From positions 42,014 to 106,013 of the forward strand of contig PHDU01000013.1 of the NCBI GenBank assembly GCA_002842755.1: a stretch of DNA of 64,000 nucleotides, read 5' to 3'. This document shows positions 53,035 through 62,715 of this stretch, piece by piece (position 1 is the stretch's first letter; each line of letters begins with the position of its first letter). The notes beneath the pieces are model-generated. The model saw nothing but the letters and a program-made list of their open reading frames with translations, did not search any database and was not told where the DNA came from. The stretch is from Bacteroidetes bacterium HGW-Bacteroidetes-1 (lineage in GTDB: Bacteria > Bacteroidota > Bacteroidia > Bacteroidales > F082). The position numbers and the translations under genes were made by a program.

Positions 53035-54770
53035 AAACAATAATTGACCCAGCTATTTTAGAAAAAGCCAAACTGTGGCTAAAAGAACCATACGATAAAG
53101 ATACGATTAAACAAGTTCAGGATTTGATGGATAACGACCCGCAGGAATTAACGGAGAGTTTCTACCGCAACCTTGAATTTGGCACAGGGGGTTTGCGTGG
53201 AATCATGGGTGTCGGCACCAACCGAATGAACAAATATACTGTTGCCATGGCAACACAAGGACTTGCCAATTACATCCGGAAAATGTATCCAAAACAGGAG
53301 AAACTGAGCTTTGCCATTGCCTACGATTGTCGGAACAACAGCACCTTCTTTGCAGAAATTACTGCTGAAGTGATGTCAGCAAATGGCATTCATGTGTATC
53401 TTTTTGAAAGTTTAAGACCAACGCCGGAACTTTCGTTTGCAGTCCGCTACTTTGGCTGCCAGAGTGGTGTTATGATAACAGCATCGCATAACCCAAAAGA
53501 ATACAATGGTTATAAAGCGTATTGGAATGATGGGGGACAATTAATTGCTCCTCACGACAAGAATGTTATTCATGAAGTGGAAAAAATTACTGGACCTGCT
53601 GAAGTGAATTTTACTACCAAACCAGAATTGATCACTCGGCTGGGTGAAGAATTTGATACTATCTACATCAATAAAATTAAGGGGCTGAGTCTCTCGGCCG
53701 ATGTTATTCAACGGCAGAAAAATTTCCCTATTGTCTTCACTCCTATTCACGGAACAACCGTAAAACTGGTACCAATGGCACTAAAGGCTTTTGGTTTTGA
53801 ATCGATTTATGGCGTTGATGCACAAAACGTGGTGGACGGCAATTTCCCAACGGTTCACTCGCCCAATCCGGAAGAACCCGCTGCGCTTAGTATGGCGATA
53901 GAAAGAGCAAAAGAAGTTGATGCTGAGCTAGTGATGGCAACTGATCCTGATGGCGACCGTGTTGGCATTGCTGTGAAAAATGACCGCGATGAATTCATAC
54001 TCCTTAACGGTAACCAGGCAGCAAGTTTATTGCTTTATTATCTGCTCACCAAATGGAAAGAAAATAGCCTTTTAACGGGTCAGGAATTTATCGTTAAAAC
54101 GATCGTCACTTCTGAATTGCTTTTTGATATTGCAGATAAATATGGGGTTGAAAAATATGACGTTCTCACCGGATTCAAATATATAGCTGACATCATTAAA
54201 AAACTGGAAGGAAAGAAAACCTTTATCGGTGGTGGAGAAGAGAGCTATGGATATCTGGTGGGCGATTTTGTACGCGATAAAGATGCTGTTATTGCATGCG
54301 TGATGATCGCCGAAACAGCAGCATGGGCAGCAGATCAGGGTAAAAGCATGTATGAAATGCTGAAAGACCTTTATGTTGAATTTGGTTTTTATAAGGAAAA
54401 ACTGATTTCTGTAACCAAAAAAGGCATGGCCGGTGCACAGGAAATTAAGGATATGATGGCCCGTTTTCGCAACAATCCACCTCTTGAGATTGGCGGATCA
54501 AAACTGGTGCTGGTTAAAGACTATAAAACAGGAATTGCTAAAAGCATCACTGATGGTAGCGAAACCAAAATCGACCTTCCGGCATCGGATGTTTTGCAGT
54601 TTTTTACTGAAGACGGCAGCAAAATAAGTGTACGACCTTCAGGTACAGAACCTAAAATAAAATTCTATTTTGGTGTGAAAGGTCATCTTGATAAACGAGA
54701 AAATTACGATCTTGTTGATACAGCGCTTGATGAGCAAATTAAGGAAGTGATGGAATCGCTGAGGATTTGA
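53031..54770 (+). CDS. Phosphoglucomutase/phosphomannomutase
   Basis: An alpha-D-phosphohexomutase that interconverts hexose 1- and 6-phosphates, feeding sugar-nucleotide synthesis. It has 579 residues, the size of the larger PGM/PMM group. Seen: the phosphoserine loop TASHNPKEYNGYK (Ser152), the metal loop ATDPDGDRVGIAV, the sugar loop GGGEESYGYLVGDFVRDKDA, and the phosphate loop RPSGTEPKIKFYF. The N-terminus has GTGGLRGIMGVGTNRMNKYTV. Its ATG overlaps the previous stop codon (ATGA). It ends the nucleotide-sugar cluster; the stop codon lies in a small tandem repeat. Whether glucose or mannose is preferred cannot be told. Confidence 0.92.
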   Translation: MKTIIDPAILEKAKLWLKEPYDKDTIKQVQDLMDNDPQELTESFYRNLEFGTGGLRGIMGVGTNRMNKYTVAMATQGLANYIRKMYPKQEKLSFAIAYDCRNNSTFFAEITAEVMSANGIHVYLFESLRPTPELSFAVRYFGCQSGVMITASHNPKEYNGYKAYWNDGGQLIAPHDKNVIHEVEKITGPAEVNFTTKPELITRLGEEFDTIYINKIKGLSLSADVIQRQKNFPIVFTPIHGTTVKLVPMALKAFGFESIYGVDAQNVVDGNFPTVHSPNPEEPAALSMAIERAKEVDAELVMATDPDGDRVGIAVKNDRDEFILLNGNQAASLLLYYLLTKWKENSLLTGQEFIVKTIVTSELLFDIADKYGVEKYDVLTGFKYIADIIKKLEGKKTFIGGGEESYGYLVGDFVRDKDAVIACVMIAETAAWAADQGKSMYEMLKDLYVEFGFYKEKLISVTKKGMAGAQEIKDMMARFRNNPPLEIGGSKLVLVKDYKTGIAKSITDGSETKIDLPASDVLQFFTEDGSKISVRPSGTEPKIKFYFGVKGHLDKRENYDLVDTALDEQIKEVMESLRI

Positions 54771-54796
54771 GAGGATTTCTGATTTGAGGATTTGAA
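54761..54796 (+). repeat. Short repeats GAGGATTTGA spanning the PGM stop codon
   Basis: GAGGATTTGA occurs at 54761-54770 (including the stop codon) and again at 54786-54795, with a variant GAGGATTTCT at 54771-54780 between them. The remainder to 55011 has no gene that I can support. Confidence 0.7.
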
Positions 54797-55011
54797 AATT
54801 GGCGCACTGTTCAGCGTTGTTTGTGTTATGTTTTTAATGACAATACGTTTGGTTTAGTAACTATTGCAGAAAAGAAAAGCGTACACCAAAACTAACGTTT
54901 ATTCAAAAAATGGTAAGCTAAACTCAAATTTCAAATTAATTTTCAGGACAATATAAAAAAAATAAAGTTTAGTAGAAAATTATCCTTAAATTGTGCTCAA
55001 ATTAAGGAAGA

Positions 55012-55899
55012 ATGAATAGTGTTGAAGAACTTCTTAAATGGTTAAAAACCATTTGGAATTTTGAATTGTTCCAGTTGGGCAATAGTCAATTCACGACCAA
55101 AACCTTCTTATTACTTATACTTTCACTTTTTCTGTTGTTTTACCTTTCCTCCAAAATCAGGAAGGTTTTGGTGAAAAGAATTTTTCCACGCTACGATCTT
55201 GATATCGGTGTCAGTCAGTCGATGGCAACCATTGTGCGTTATGTGTTGATTATTATAGGTTTGATAGTCATATTCCAGACCACTGGCATTGATTTGAGCG
55301 CGTTGGGTTTATTGGTAGGGGCACTGGGTATTGGTATTGGTTTTGGATTGCAAAGTATCACAAACAATTTCATCAGTGGTTTAATCATTCTGTTTGAAAG
55401 GCCAATAAAGGTTGGCGACCGGATTGAAGTAGACGACCTTGCCGGCAATATCGTTGATATTTCAGCCAGGGCAACCACCATTATCACCAACGACAATATT
55501 GCTGTTATTGTTCCCAATTCCGATTTTATTAATAACAGGGTTATAAACTGGAGCCACAATAATAGAGAAGTAAGATTAAACTTCCCGGTTGGAGTATCAT
55601 ACAAAGAGGATCCTGAAAAAATAAGGAAACTACTTATAGAGGTTGTCAATGAAAATCAAGGCATTTTAAGGACACCTGAACCTTACATTCTTTTTGAGGG
55701 GTTTGGCGACAGTAGTCTCAATTTTTTAGTGATGGTGTGGACTTCAGAATACAACGACCGGCCAAGAATTTTGAGAAGTGAATTGTATTATGAAATATTC
55801 TCCAAGTTTAAAGAACACAATGTTGAAATTCCTTTTCCACAGCGCGATATCCATTTAAAGTCGGGCTTTGAGGCAGCCGTTGACAAAACAGAAAATTAA
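55012..55899 (+). CDS. MscS-family mechanosensitive channel
   Basis: A 295-residue small-conductance mechanosensitive channel. Three membrane segments are visible: LLLILSLFLLFYLSS (about 25-45), IVRYVLIIIGLIVIF (about 72-90) and the pore helix LSALGLLVGALGIGIGFGLQSITNNFISG (about 95-122), with its Gly/Ala zipper. The beta domain follows (KVGDRIEVDDLAGNIVDISARATTI) and IPFPQRDIHL ends the cytoplasmic cage. It is expected in the inner membrane, where it releases solutes on osmotic downshock. It lies ten bases before a cation-chloride cotransporter/ATPase fusion, so the two are cotranscribed. A second MscS-like gene follows that fusion. Confidence 0.93.
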   Translation: MNSVEELLKWLKTIWNFELFQLGNSQFTTKTFLLLILSLFLLFYLSSKIRKVLVKRIFPRYDLDIGVSQSMATIVRYVLIIIGLIVIFQTTGIDLSALGLLVGALGIGIGFGLQSITNNFISGLIILFERPIKVGDRIEVDDLAGNIVDISARATTIITNDNIAVIVPNSDFINNRVINWSHNNREVRLNFPVGVSYKEDPEKIRKLLIEVVNENQGILRTPEPYILFEGFGDSSLNFLVMVWTSEYNDRPRILRSELYYEIFSKFKEHNVEIPFPQRDIHLKSGFEAAVDKTEN

Positions 55900-55909
55900 C
55901 AGATAACCC

Positions 55910-58900
55910 ATGGCTAAAGCAAAAAAATTTGGTGCTTTTGGCGGAGTATTTACTCCTTCCATACTCACGCTTTTAGGTGTTATCATGTATCTTCGGTTGC
56001 CGTGGATTGTGGGACAGGCAGGACTTTGGGCCACGCTGGGTATAATTTTCGTAGCACATATTATTTCAGGAAGCACCGGACTTAGCGTTGCATCCATCGC
56101 TACCGACAAAAAAGTTGAAACTGGCGGAACTTACTTCATCATTTCACGGAGTCTTGGTCTGCCCATTGGTGGAACACTGGGCTGGGCGCTTTTTGTTGGC
56201 TTATCGTTTAGTGTTAGTTTGTATCTGATTGGATTTGCAGAGGTATTTCTCGGGTATTTCGGCTTTGAAGTCACTTTAACCTCGATTCGGATAACCGGTT
56301 CTATTATTCTTTTGCTTGTCACAATCCTAACTTTTATAAGTACTTCCCTTGCCATAAAAACACAGTATATCATACTCACCATTATGGCCCTCTCGCTGTT
56401 GTCCGTTTTTCTGGGAAAGCACGATTTTTCTCCTGTCGATCCTCAGTTAGGCACCTTACCTACATCGCTCCCATGGATTGTTCTGTTTGCTATTTTTTTT
56501 CCGGCCGTAACTGGTTTCGAGGCTGGGGTATCGATGTCGGGCGATCTGAAAGATGCCCGTAAAGATATTCCGTTAGGAACAATTGCTGCCATTTTAGTTG
56601 GCCTGATCGTATATATCGGGTTGGCAGTTTTCTTGTCCCATACTGTCGATAGTTCATTGCTGGTAGATGACCCCAATGTGCTTTTCAGGATTTCATGGAT
56701 ACCACAATTGGTAATTGCCGGAATTCTTGGAGCAACATTATCATCCGCACTTGGAAGCATAATGGGAGCCCCACGCATTATGCAGGCAGTTGCCAAAGAT
56801 GGTATCGCCCCTTTCTTTTTTAGCAAAGGAGTTGGGGCATCAAACGAACCGCGCAATGCTCTTTTACTTACTTTTTTAATTGCGCAGGCGGGAATTCTCA
56901 TCGGCGACCTGAATACCATTGCACGGGTTGTAACCATCTTTTTTATCATCACGTATGGTTTTCTGAATATCACTTTTACCGTTGAAAGATGGACCAGCAG
57001 CGATTTCAGACCATCTTTTAAAATTCCGAGCATTGTTGGTATTATTGGTGCATTGGCATGTATTATTGTGATGATTCAGTTAGATATTGCTGCATTAGCC
57101 GTTGCTTCTATGGTGTTGATTGGTCTTTTCTTTTACCTGAAAAATAAGGAACTAAAATTGCAATCCGGAGATACACAGTCTAGCATCTGGCTATCGCTGG
57201 TGAAAACCGGTTTGTTAAAACTCGCTAAAAGTCAAACCCATGAACGCAACTGGAGACCCAATGTTATCCTTTTTAGTGGAGGTTCGGGCAACCGTCCACA
57301 CCTTATTGAATTAGGGAAAGTGCTGGTAGGCAAACTAGGTATCTTCACCAATTTTGAACTGGTCGAATATCCTGACGAAAAATTGTTGTTTGATAAAACT
57401 GCCCGGGTAAGCGTGGAAACTTTCGGCGAACACTCAGATATTATTACGAGAAAACATAGTTGCCGGAATGTGTATGAAGGAATGGCAATGATTAGCAGGA
57501 TTTATGGATTTTCAGGTTTCGAGCCAAACACAATTTTAATGGGATGGTCCAAAAACACTGCCACTCCCAAAAAATGGGAAGAACTTTTGTTTACATTAAA
57601 CAAACTGGATTACAACCTGGCTTTTTTAAACTACGATAAGACGAACGGATTCGGAAATCACAAAAGAATTGACTTTTGGTGGAGCGGCAAAGGGCGAAAT
57701 CTCTCGCTCGCACTTCACTTAATACGCTTCATTACAGTTACACCAAAGTGGAGAAATGCCGAGATTCGAATTCTGGCCATTAATTCTGATCCTAAAAACA
57801 CAGACCGGTTTTATGCTATTCTTGGGCAAATGATTGATAGTTACCGAATCAGGGCTATTGTAAAGGTGATTGATAATTCCGAAAAATTGCCTGATAACAA
57901 AGTGATCTTCTCCGAGTCGCAGGATACTGACCTTACCATTGCTGAAATTCCAAAATTTGCCAATGAAAAAATTGAAAATAATGTGGCTCTCGTAAATAAT
58001 TTGATAGAAAACCTCAAATCCTGCCTTTTAGTACATGCCTCTTCAGACTTTGATGAAGTAAATATATTCTCAAATGCTACTGTCAAATACAACGAAAAAA
58101 AACTGGAAAGCGCTGACAAAAAGACATTTGAACCGATTCTGAATAGTATTAAACTTTCAAAAATTAGTTTGGTTTACAATACCGTTTATAATCTGGCGAA
58201 GGCGCTTGAAAAACATGCCAATACTTTGATTGATACCACATTTTTTACTGTTCAAAAAAGTCGTGATATTTATCTGGATCATTTGGAAAACCTTGTTGAT
58301 AAATCTTTGACAAAGTTGTTGCAGACCGATGACATTAAAAATGATCAGGAAAAGCAAAAGGAACAGTTAAAGATTTTGAATGCTTTTTCTTTTCAGGCAC
58401 AAAAAGAGTTGGCAACATATAAAGACACTTTCCTTAAAGATGAGAAAGAGATGCTTCAAAAAGGTGTTGCAGCATTCATTGCCGGAACAGGTAATTTAGT
58501 GTACGATCTTCCTGAAAACATCAGGTTAATGTTTGGCAAGGATGATTTCATGGAACTGAAAACAAACAATATTTTCAATCAGATAAACCGGGCCATGAAC
58601 ATAGGCTGGACCAGTATCTCAGAAAAAAAAATAAGCGTTAAAATTAATCTGAAACCGGCAGCTACCTACTATATTTACTACAAAAGGCTCGAATATTTTA
58701 AACAGTTTTATGAAAATTACATCACACAAAGTTTAACTGCTTTCACCGGAATTAATGAACTACTGCGAAACAATGTTCTGTCGATTGAAAAAGCCCTTTC
58801 AGGGAAATTGAGCACCAGCGGAATAAATGCTGAAAGAGAAGAAATGGCTGTTTTACTTGTTAATCTAAGGTCTGCCAATCAGGAATTCATTAACAATCAG

Positions 58901-61054
58901 AGCCATAAAATGCTTGATGAACTTACCGGAAACCTTGAAAGCTTCAGCCAGGTAATTGAAAGTCCACAGGCAAATTTATTAAACCGTAGATTTAAACTTT
59001 TCAATAAAAAGAAGGTTGAACTTGAAAATTCGTTGGCTGAATTCCCTGATTTATGGCTTCATTTTATGGTAACCCATATCAATAAAAGTTACCTCAATTT
59101 CATTTTTCTCAACCTTAAAAGCAGGTTATCTGCAAAAATAAAAAAAGCAATTCAGAACATTGAACTCATTATTGAGCGAAATATTCTTGAAAAAATGAGG
59201 GTCTTTGAAGGTAATATTAACACCATTAAAGAAACGGGCGACAGAAAAACCAATCAAAAAGAGTTTTTCAACCAAAAATCAATTTCCGTTCCACAATTTG
59301 AAGAACCTTTTACTATCCTGTTCAAAGAGATTAGGGAAACAGTAGAACAACTTCCTGAAATGATGGAGATAACCGGAGATGAGCTTCACGAGAATATTCA
59401 TTTTGATAAGCTTGAAAATATTAGTGAATTTGTTGTTCCAGTGCGCAAAACCGCTGACTATTGCATCAGTAATGAACTAATAGATCAAATCAGAAAGCAA
59501 TCGATACATGTTGGTCAACAACTGACACTTTCGGTTTCTACCCTGAAAAATTTCATTAGGATGGCCAATTTCCATCTCGAAAACGTAGATAGCACTCAAA
59601 GAAGCGAGGATGGACAAGAGCAGACCTTGTTGCAGCAAAGTGCTTTGCTGGAAAATTTAGTGCAAAATATTAAAATTGAGGAAAATAAACTGAAGGTTCT
59701 TTTTGAACAAATGCGTCACAGTTTCGATATCGGATTAAAAAATGCCTTTGAACCTTTGTCTGCTACTATTATTATTAAAACATCGGGCAGTATTAATAAA
59801 AAAATAAGAAAGATTGATAAGCATAGATTGTTTGGCAGGTTAAGACAATTAAAAAAATCAATCACCGAAAAAACAATGGGCTACATGGTGAGGTTGCTTT
59901 ACCGTCAAAGCAAAGGTTTGTTGTGGGCCAACCGCATGGAACAATCCCATGCAAAGGCGCAGCTTTTCCCTGGTGAACCAATCATGCACATGCAAGAGCA
60001 AATATCACCCGACAAAGCGCTAATACTGAAGTTGCCATTTTATTATTCCAATTTATTCTTGGGCAGCTCAACCATTGGCGAAAATTTTTGGGTGGGAATG
60101 GAAGAAGAAATTGCAAAGGGCAGCAAGGTCATTAAAAGTTTTTTAAGCGGTACCACCGGGTTGCTTATCATCAGCGGTGAACGAAGTTCAGGAAAGTCGA
60201 CCCTAAGCAAGTATCTGGCAAATCTTTATTTCGAAAAACAGAACATCTTCAATGTCAAGGCTCCCCGCGAAAGTGTAGCCGATGTTGAACTATTTGAACA
60301 AACCTTGCTAAGCACCCTGGATGGACAGGAAAGTCTGCCATACAGCCTGGAAATGCTTCCAGCCAAAAGTGTGATTGTGATCCACGATCTGGAGCTTTGG
60401 TGGGAGCGTAAACCGTCGGGAACTCAGGTAGTCGAAAAAATAATTCTCTTGATGCGGCAATTTGGGCACAAAGTATTATTTATAATTAATGTGAACCAAT
60501 ATGCGCTGAAAATTATTAATCAGTTAAGCCTCATTAATACCTGGGTGCTCGACCTTATTTTTTGTCAACCATTTGATTCGCAAGAGCTTAAAGACCTTAT
60601 AATGTTGAGACATCAGGCGAGCGGAATGAATTTCAGGTTAGACAATAAGCAAGAAAAAGCAATGTCAGACCTGGATTATGCACGACTGTTTAACCATTTC
60701 TTTAATTTGTCGGGAGGAAACCCCGGGCAAACGATCAATCTCTGGCTTGCAGGAATCCGAAAAATATCGGGCAACACACTTATAATGAAAAAGCCTTTTG
60801 GGAAGGAAATCACTTTTGGCGATGACTTTTCACAGGATGAAATCTTTTATATATTACAATTTGTTCTGCACCGCCGGTTTTCGTTAAAAAGACTCTCAGA
60901 GATACTCCAAAACGACATTGTTGACACTGAAATGAAGTTACGTGTTTTGCTGCAAAAAGGAATTCTGGTGGAAAATTTCTCTGAAATATATAGTTTAAAC
61001 CCTTCATTAGAAATTTATCTGGTAAGAAAACTTAAAACTCTTGATCTGCTATGA
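55910..61054 (+). CDS. Cation-chloride cotransporter fused to a C-terminal AAA/STAND-like ATPase
   Basis: A 1714-residue, multi-domain membrane protein. Residues 1-410 form an APC-superfamily transporter with about 12 helices (FGGVFTPSILTLLGVIMYLRLPWIVG, GGTYFIISRSLGLPIGG, GAPRIMQAVAKDG), most like SLC12 cation-chloride cotransporters. Residues about 440-720 match the CCC cytosolic domain (RNWRPNVILFSGG, HSCRNVYEGMAMI, FWWSGKGRNLSLALHL). Residues about 720-1390 are predicted helical and not recognised. The C-terminal ATPase has Walker A GERSSGKST (1423-1431), Walker-B-like VIVIHDLELWW (1488-1498), a sensor-like SGGNPGQTINLW, and a winged-helix-like end (RFSLKRLSEILQ, LLQKGILVENFSEIYSLN). Two MscS genes flank it, the second overlapping by four bases. 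Transport of K, Na or Cl coupled to volume control is inferred. Confidence 0.85.
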   Translation: MAKAKKFGAFGGVFTPSILTLLGVIMYLRLPWIVGQAGLWATLGIIFVAHIISGSTGLSVASIATDKKVETGGTYFIISRSLGLPIGGTLGWALFVGLSFSVSLYLIGFAEVFLGYFGFEVTLTSIRITGSIILLLVTILTFISTSLAIKTQYIILTIMALSLLSVFLGKHDFSPVDPQLGTLPTSLPWIVLFAIFFPAVTGFEAGVSMSGDLKDARKDIPLGTIAAILVGLIVYIGLAVFLSHTVDSSLLVDDPNVLFRISWIPQLVIAGILGATLSSALGSIMGAPRIMQAVAKDGIAPFFFSKGVGASNEPRNALLLTFLIAQAGILIGDLNTIARVVTIFFIITYGFLNITFTVERWTSSDFRPSFKIPSIVGIIGALACIIVMIQLDIAALAVASMVLIGLFFYLKNKELKLQSGDTQSSIWLSLVKTGLLKLAKSQTHERNWRPNVILFSGGSGNRPHLIELGKVLVGKLGIFTNFELVEYPDEKLLFDKTARVSVETFGEHSDIITRKHSCRNVYEGMAMISRIYGFSGFEPNTILMGWSKNTATPKKWEELLFTLNKLDYNLAFLNYDKTNGFGNHKRIDFWWSGKGRNLSLALHLIRFITVTPKWRNAEIRILAINSDPKNTDRFYAILGQMIDSYRIRAIVKVIDNSEKLPDNKVIFSESQDTDLTIAEIPKFANEKIENNVALVNNLIENLKSCLLVHASSDFDEVNIFSNATVKYNEKKLESADKKTFEPILNSIKLSKISLVYNTVYNLAKALEKHANTLIDTTFFTVQKSRDIYLDHLENLVDKSLTKLLQTDDIKNDQEKQKEQLKILNAFSFQAQKELATYKDTFLKDEKEMLQKGVAAFIAGTGNLVYDLPENIRLMFGKDDFMELKTNNIFNQINRAMNIGWTSISEKKISVKINLKPAATYYIYYKRLEYFKQFYENYITQSLTAFTGINELLRNNVLSIEKALSGKLSTSGINAEREEMAVLLVNLRSANQEFINNQSHKMLDELTGNLESFSQVIESPQANLLNRRFKLFNKKKVELENSLAEFPDLWLHFMVTHINKSYLNFIFLNLKSRLSAKIKKAIQNIELIIERNILEKMRVFEGNINTIKETGDRKTNQKEFFNQKSISVPQFEEPFTILFKEIRETVEQLPEMMEITGDELHENIHFDKLENISEFVVPVRKTADYCISNELIDQIRKQSIHVGQQLTLSVSTLKNFIRMANFHLENVDSTQRSEDGQEQTLLQQSALLENLVQNIKIEENKLKVLFEQMRHSFDIGLKNAFEPLSATIIIKTSGSINKKIRKIDKHRLFGRLRQLKKSITEKTMGYMVRLLYRQSKGLLWANRMEQSHAKAQLFPGEPIMHMQEQISPDKALILKLPFYYSNLFLGSSTIGENFWVGMEEEIAKGSKVIKSFLSGTTGLLIISGERSSGKSTLSKYLANLYFEKQNIFNVKAPRESVADVELFEQTLLSTLDGQESLPYSLEMLPAKSVIVIHDLELWWERKPSGTQVVEKIILLMRQFGHKVLFIINVNQYALKIINQLSLINTWVLDLIFCQPFDSQELKDLIMLRHQASGMNFRLDNKQEKAMSDLDYARLFNHFFNLSGGNPGQTINLWLAGIRKISGNTLIMKKPFGKEITFGDDFSQDEIFYILQFVLHRRFSLKRLSEILQNDIVDTEMKLRVLLQKGILVENFSEIYSLNPSLEIYLVRKLKTLDLL

Positions 61055-61761
61055 TGTATTTTGAAATAGTTGCGATTGCGATCGCGCTCTATCTTATACT
61101 GCGCTTTGTTTCAACCTATTTCCGTGTTCTTACCGCAAAACGTAAATTCAGGAAGGTGTTTCTGAAAGTTTTTCCGGTGGTCCAGATGTTTTCGTGGTTG
61201 GCTTATGCATTCTGGGCTTTCGATCGATTATTTTTCGGAATGGTAGCTTATCCTATTCTGATCGGAAGTATAATTATTCTGATGGTAGTACTTTTTGGAT
61301 GGTATTTCCTACGCGATTTTGTTTCAGGAATAATACTGAAGGCCGAAAATGCCTTAGAAACAGGTCAGCAAATTCAAACTTTCGAAGTATCAGGAACTCT
61401 AAAAAAGCTTGGCTATCGCACCATGGAGATTGTCAACAATGAAGGTGAACATTTAATAATTCCTTACAGCCTGCTCACAAGCCAAAAAATTATTAAGCCT
61501 GCTGAAACCAGTATTTGGACTGAACAACTTATCAGACTCAAAATATCATCGGCTTTCCCGTCTGAAAGAATACAAAAGATGCTCAATACCCGCATCCTCG
61601 AAATGCCCTGGATTGTATCTGATGGCAGCACCAAATTGATTTTAACCCATGACGAGTCAGGCAACTATTTGGTTGAAATACATTTGCACTTACTGAGGCC
61701 GGAAATGGCGATGAAAACCGAAGAAAACTTACAGGATTTTGTTCATGAAGTGTTCACTTGA
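61051..61761 (+). CDS. Second MscS-like channel protein
   Basis: A 236-residue MscS-type protein with a shortened pore part. Three or four hydrophobic segments are seen (IVAIAIALYLILRFVS, FSWLAYAFWAFDRLFFGM, IIILMVVLFGWYFL). The MscS beta domain follows: FVSGIILKAENALETGQQIQ, VSGTLKKLGYRTMEIVNNEG and IIPYSLLTSQKI. The Gly-rich pore helix of canonical MscS is largely replaced by bulky residues, so conductance may be altered. Its ATG overlaps the stop of the cotransporter/ATPase gene (ATGA), which indicates coupled translation and a shared function. It ends the rightward operon. Confidence 0.85.
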   Translation: MMYFEIVAIAIALYLILRFVSTYFRVLTAKRKFRKVFLKVFPVVQMFSWLAYAFWAFDRLFFGMVAYPILIGSIIILMVVLFGWYFLRDFVSGIILKAENALETGQQIQTFEVSGTLKKLGYRTMEIVNNEGEHLIIPYSLLTSQKIIKPAETSIWTEQLIRLKISSAFPSERIQKMLNTRILEMPWIVSDGSTKLILTHDESGNYLVEIHLHLLRPEMAMKTEENLQDFVHEVFT

Positions 61762-61844
61762 GAAGGATATCAGATGAGCGAAAAACTGTTGGACTTTACT
61801 TTTAACTTCATTAAAATGTCCTACTCCGAAAATTAGCATGCAGC

Positions 61845-62696
61845 TTATTTTTCAGCAAATTTGATCAGCTCTTTGTTAAACTTTTTCGTTTCTTCCAGAA
61901 ATAAACTATGGCCGCTTTTTTCGAAAGCAATAAGTTTTGAATCAGAAATGCCGGCTTTCATTTGTTCGGCCAGGTCAAAAGAGCAGATTTTGTCCTTTTT
62001 ACCATGCAAAATCAAAGTGGGAATGGTGATTTTTGCCATATCAGGCCTCAGGTCTGTATCGCGCAATGCAACCAAACATTCGGCTGTAGCATGCGATGAA
62101 GCACTCAAACAAATTCCGTTCAGCCAACTGCCGATTCCTTCATTTAATGAGGTTTCAGTGGCCGAAAATATCTTGGCGAAATCAGTCAGAAGTTTTGGGC
62201 GATCCTCGTAGTTTTGTTTAATAAGATCATCAACCACACTTTGTGGCAGATTGTAAGGAAAATCTTCGCGTTGTGTCCAGATCGGAACAGCTGCTCCGGC
62301 CAAAACCAATTTGGTTGCGTGTCCTTCATTGTATGCCGATACAAATCGGACAACAATTGAGCCTCCCATTGAAAAGCCAACCAACATTGCATCTTTAATA
62401 GCCAGTTTGTCCAAAACTCGTTTGATATCCAATGCATGAACATTGTAATTGTAGGCTCCATGAGGTTTGTCTGATTTGCCAAATCCTCTTAAAGTGATTC
62501 CAATTACACGGAAATTTTTATTTACCAGATCGTTGTACTGGTACTCGTACATTTCGTCACTTAAAGGCCAACCATGTATTAAAACAATGGGCTTGCCTTC
62601 GCCTGCATCTGTAATATGAAGGTTTACATTCGCTTCTACTTTAATATATTCAGCCCTCGATTTACCGGCATGTGTTTTTTCTTTGATATTTTCCAT
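61845..62696 (-). CDS. Alpha/beta hydrolase (non-heme haloperoxidase/arylesterase-like)
   Basis: A 283-residue cytosolic hydrolase from ATG 62696. The oxyanion HGWPLSDEMYEYQ, the nucleophile elbow GFSMGGSIVVRF (Ser), the acid LHGKKDKICSFDLAEQ (Asp) and the His in KSGHSLFLEE are in order. The sequence is closest in pattern to the haloperoxidase-like esterases, which hydrolyse esters or lactones. An upstream frame start at 62783 overlaps the baeRF gene and is rejected. It begins 20 bases after the baeRF stop on the same strand, so the pair may be an operon. The natural substrate is unknown. Confidence 0.88.
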   Translation of the reverse strand: MENIKEKTHAGKSRAEYIKVEANVNLHITDAGEGKPIVLIHGWPLSDEMYEYQYNDLVNKNFRVIGITLRGFGKSDKPHGAYNYNVHALDIKRVLDKLAIKDAMLVGFSMGGSIVVRFVSAYNEGHATKLVLAGAAVPIWTQREDFPYNLPQSVVDDLIKQNYEDRPKLLTDFAKIFSATETSLNEGIGSWLNGICLSASSHATAECLVALRDTDLRPDMAKITIPTLILHGKKDKICSFDLAEQMKAGISDSKLIAFEKSGHSLFLEETKKFNKELIKFAEK

Positions 62697-62715
62697 TTTG
62701 ATTGTTTTTATAAAA

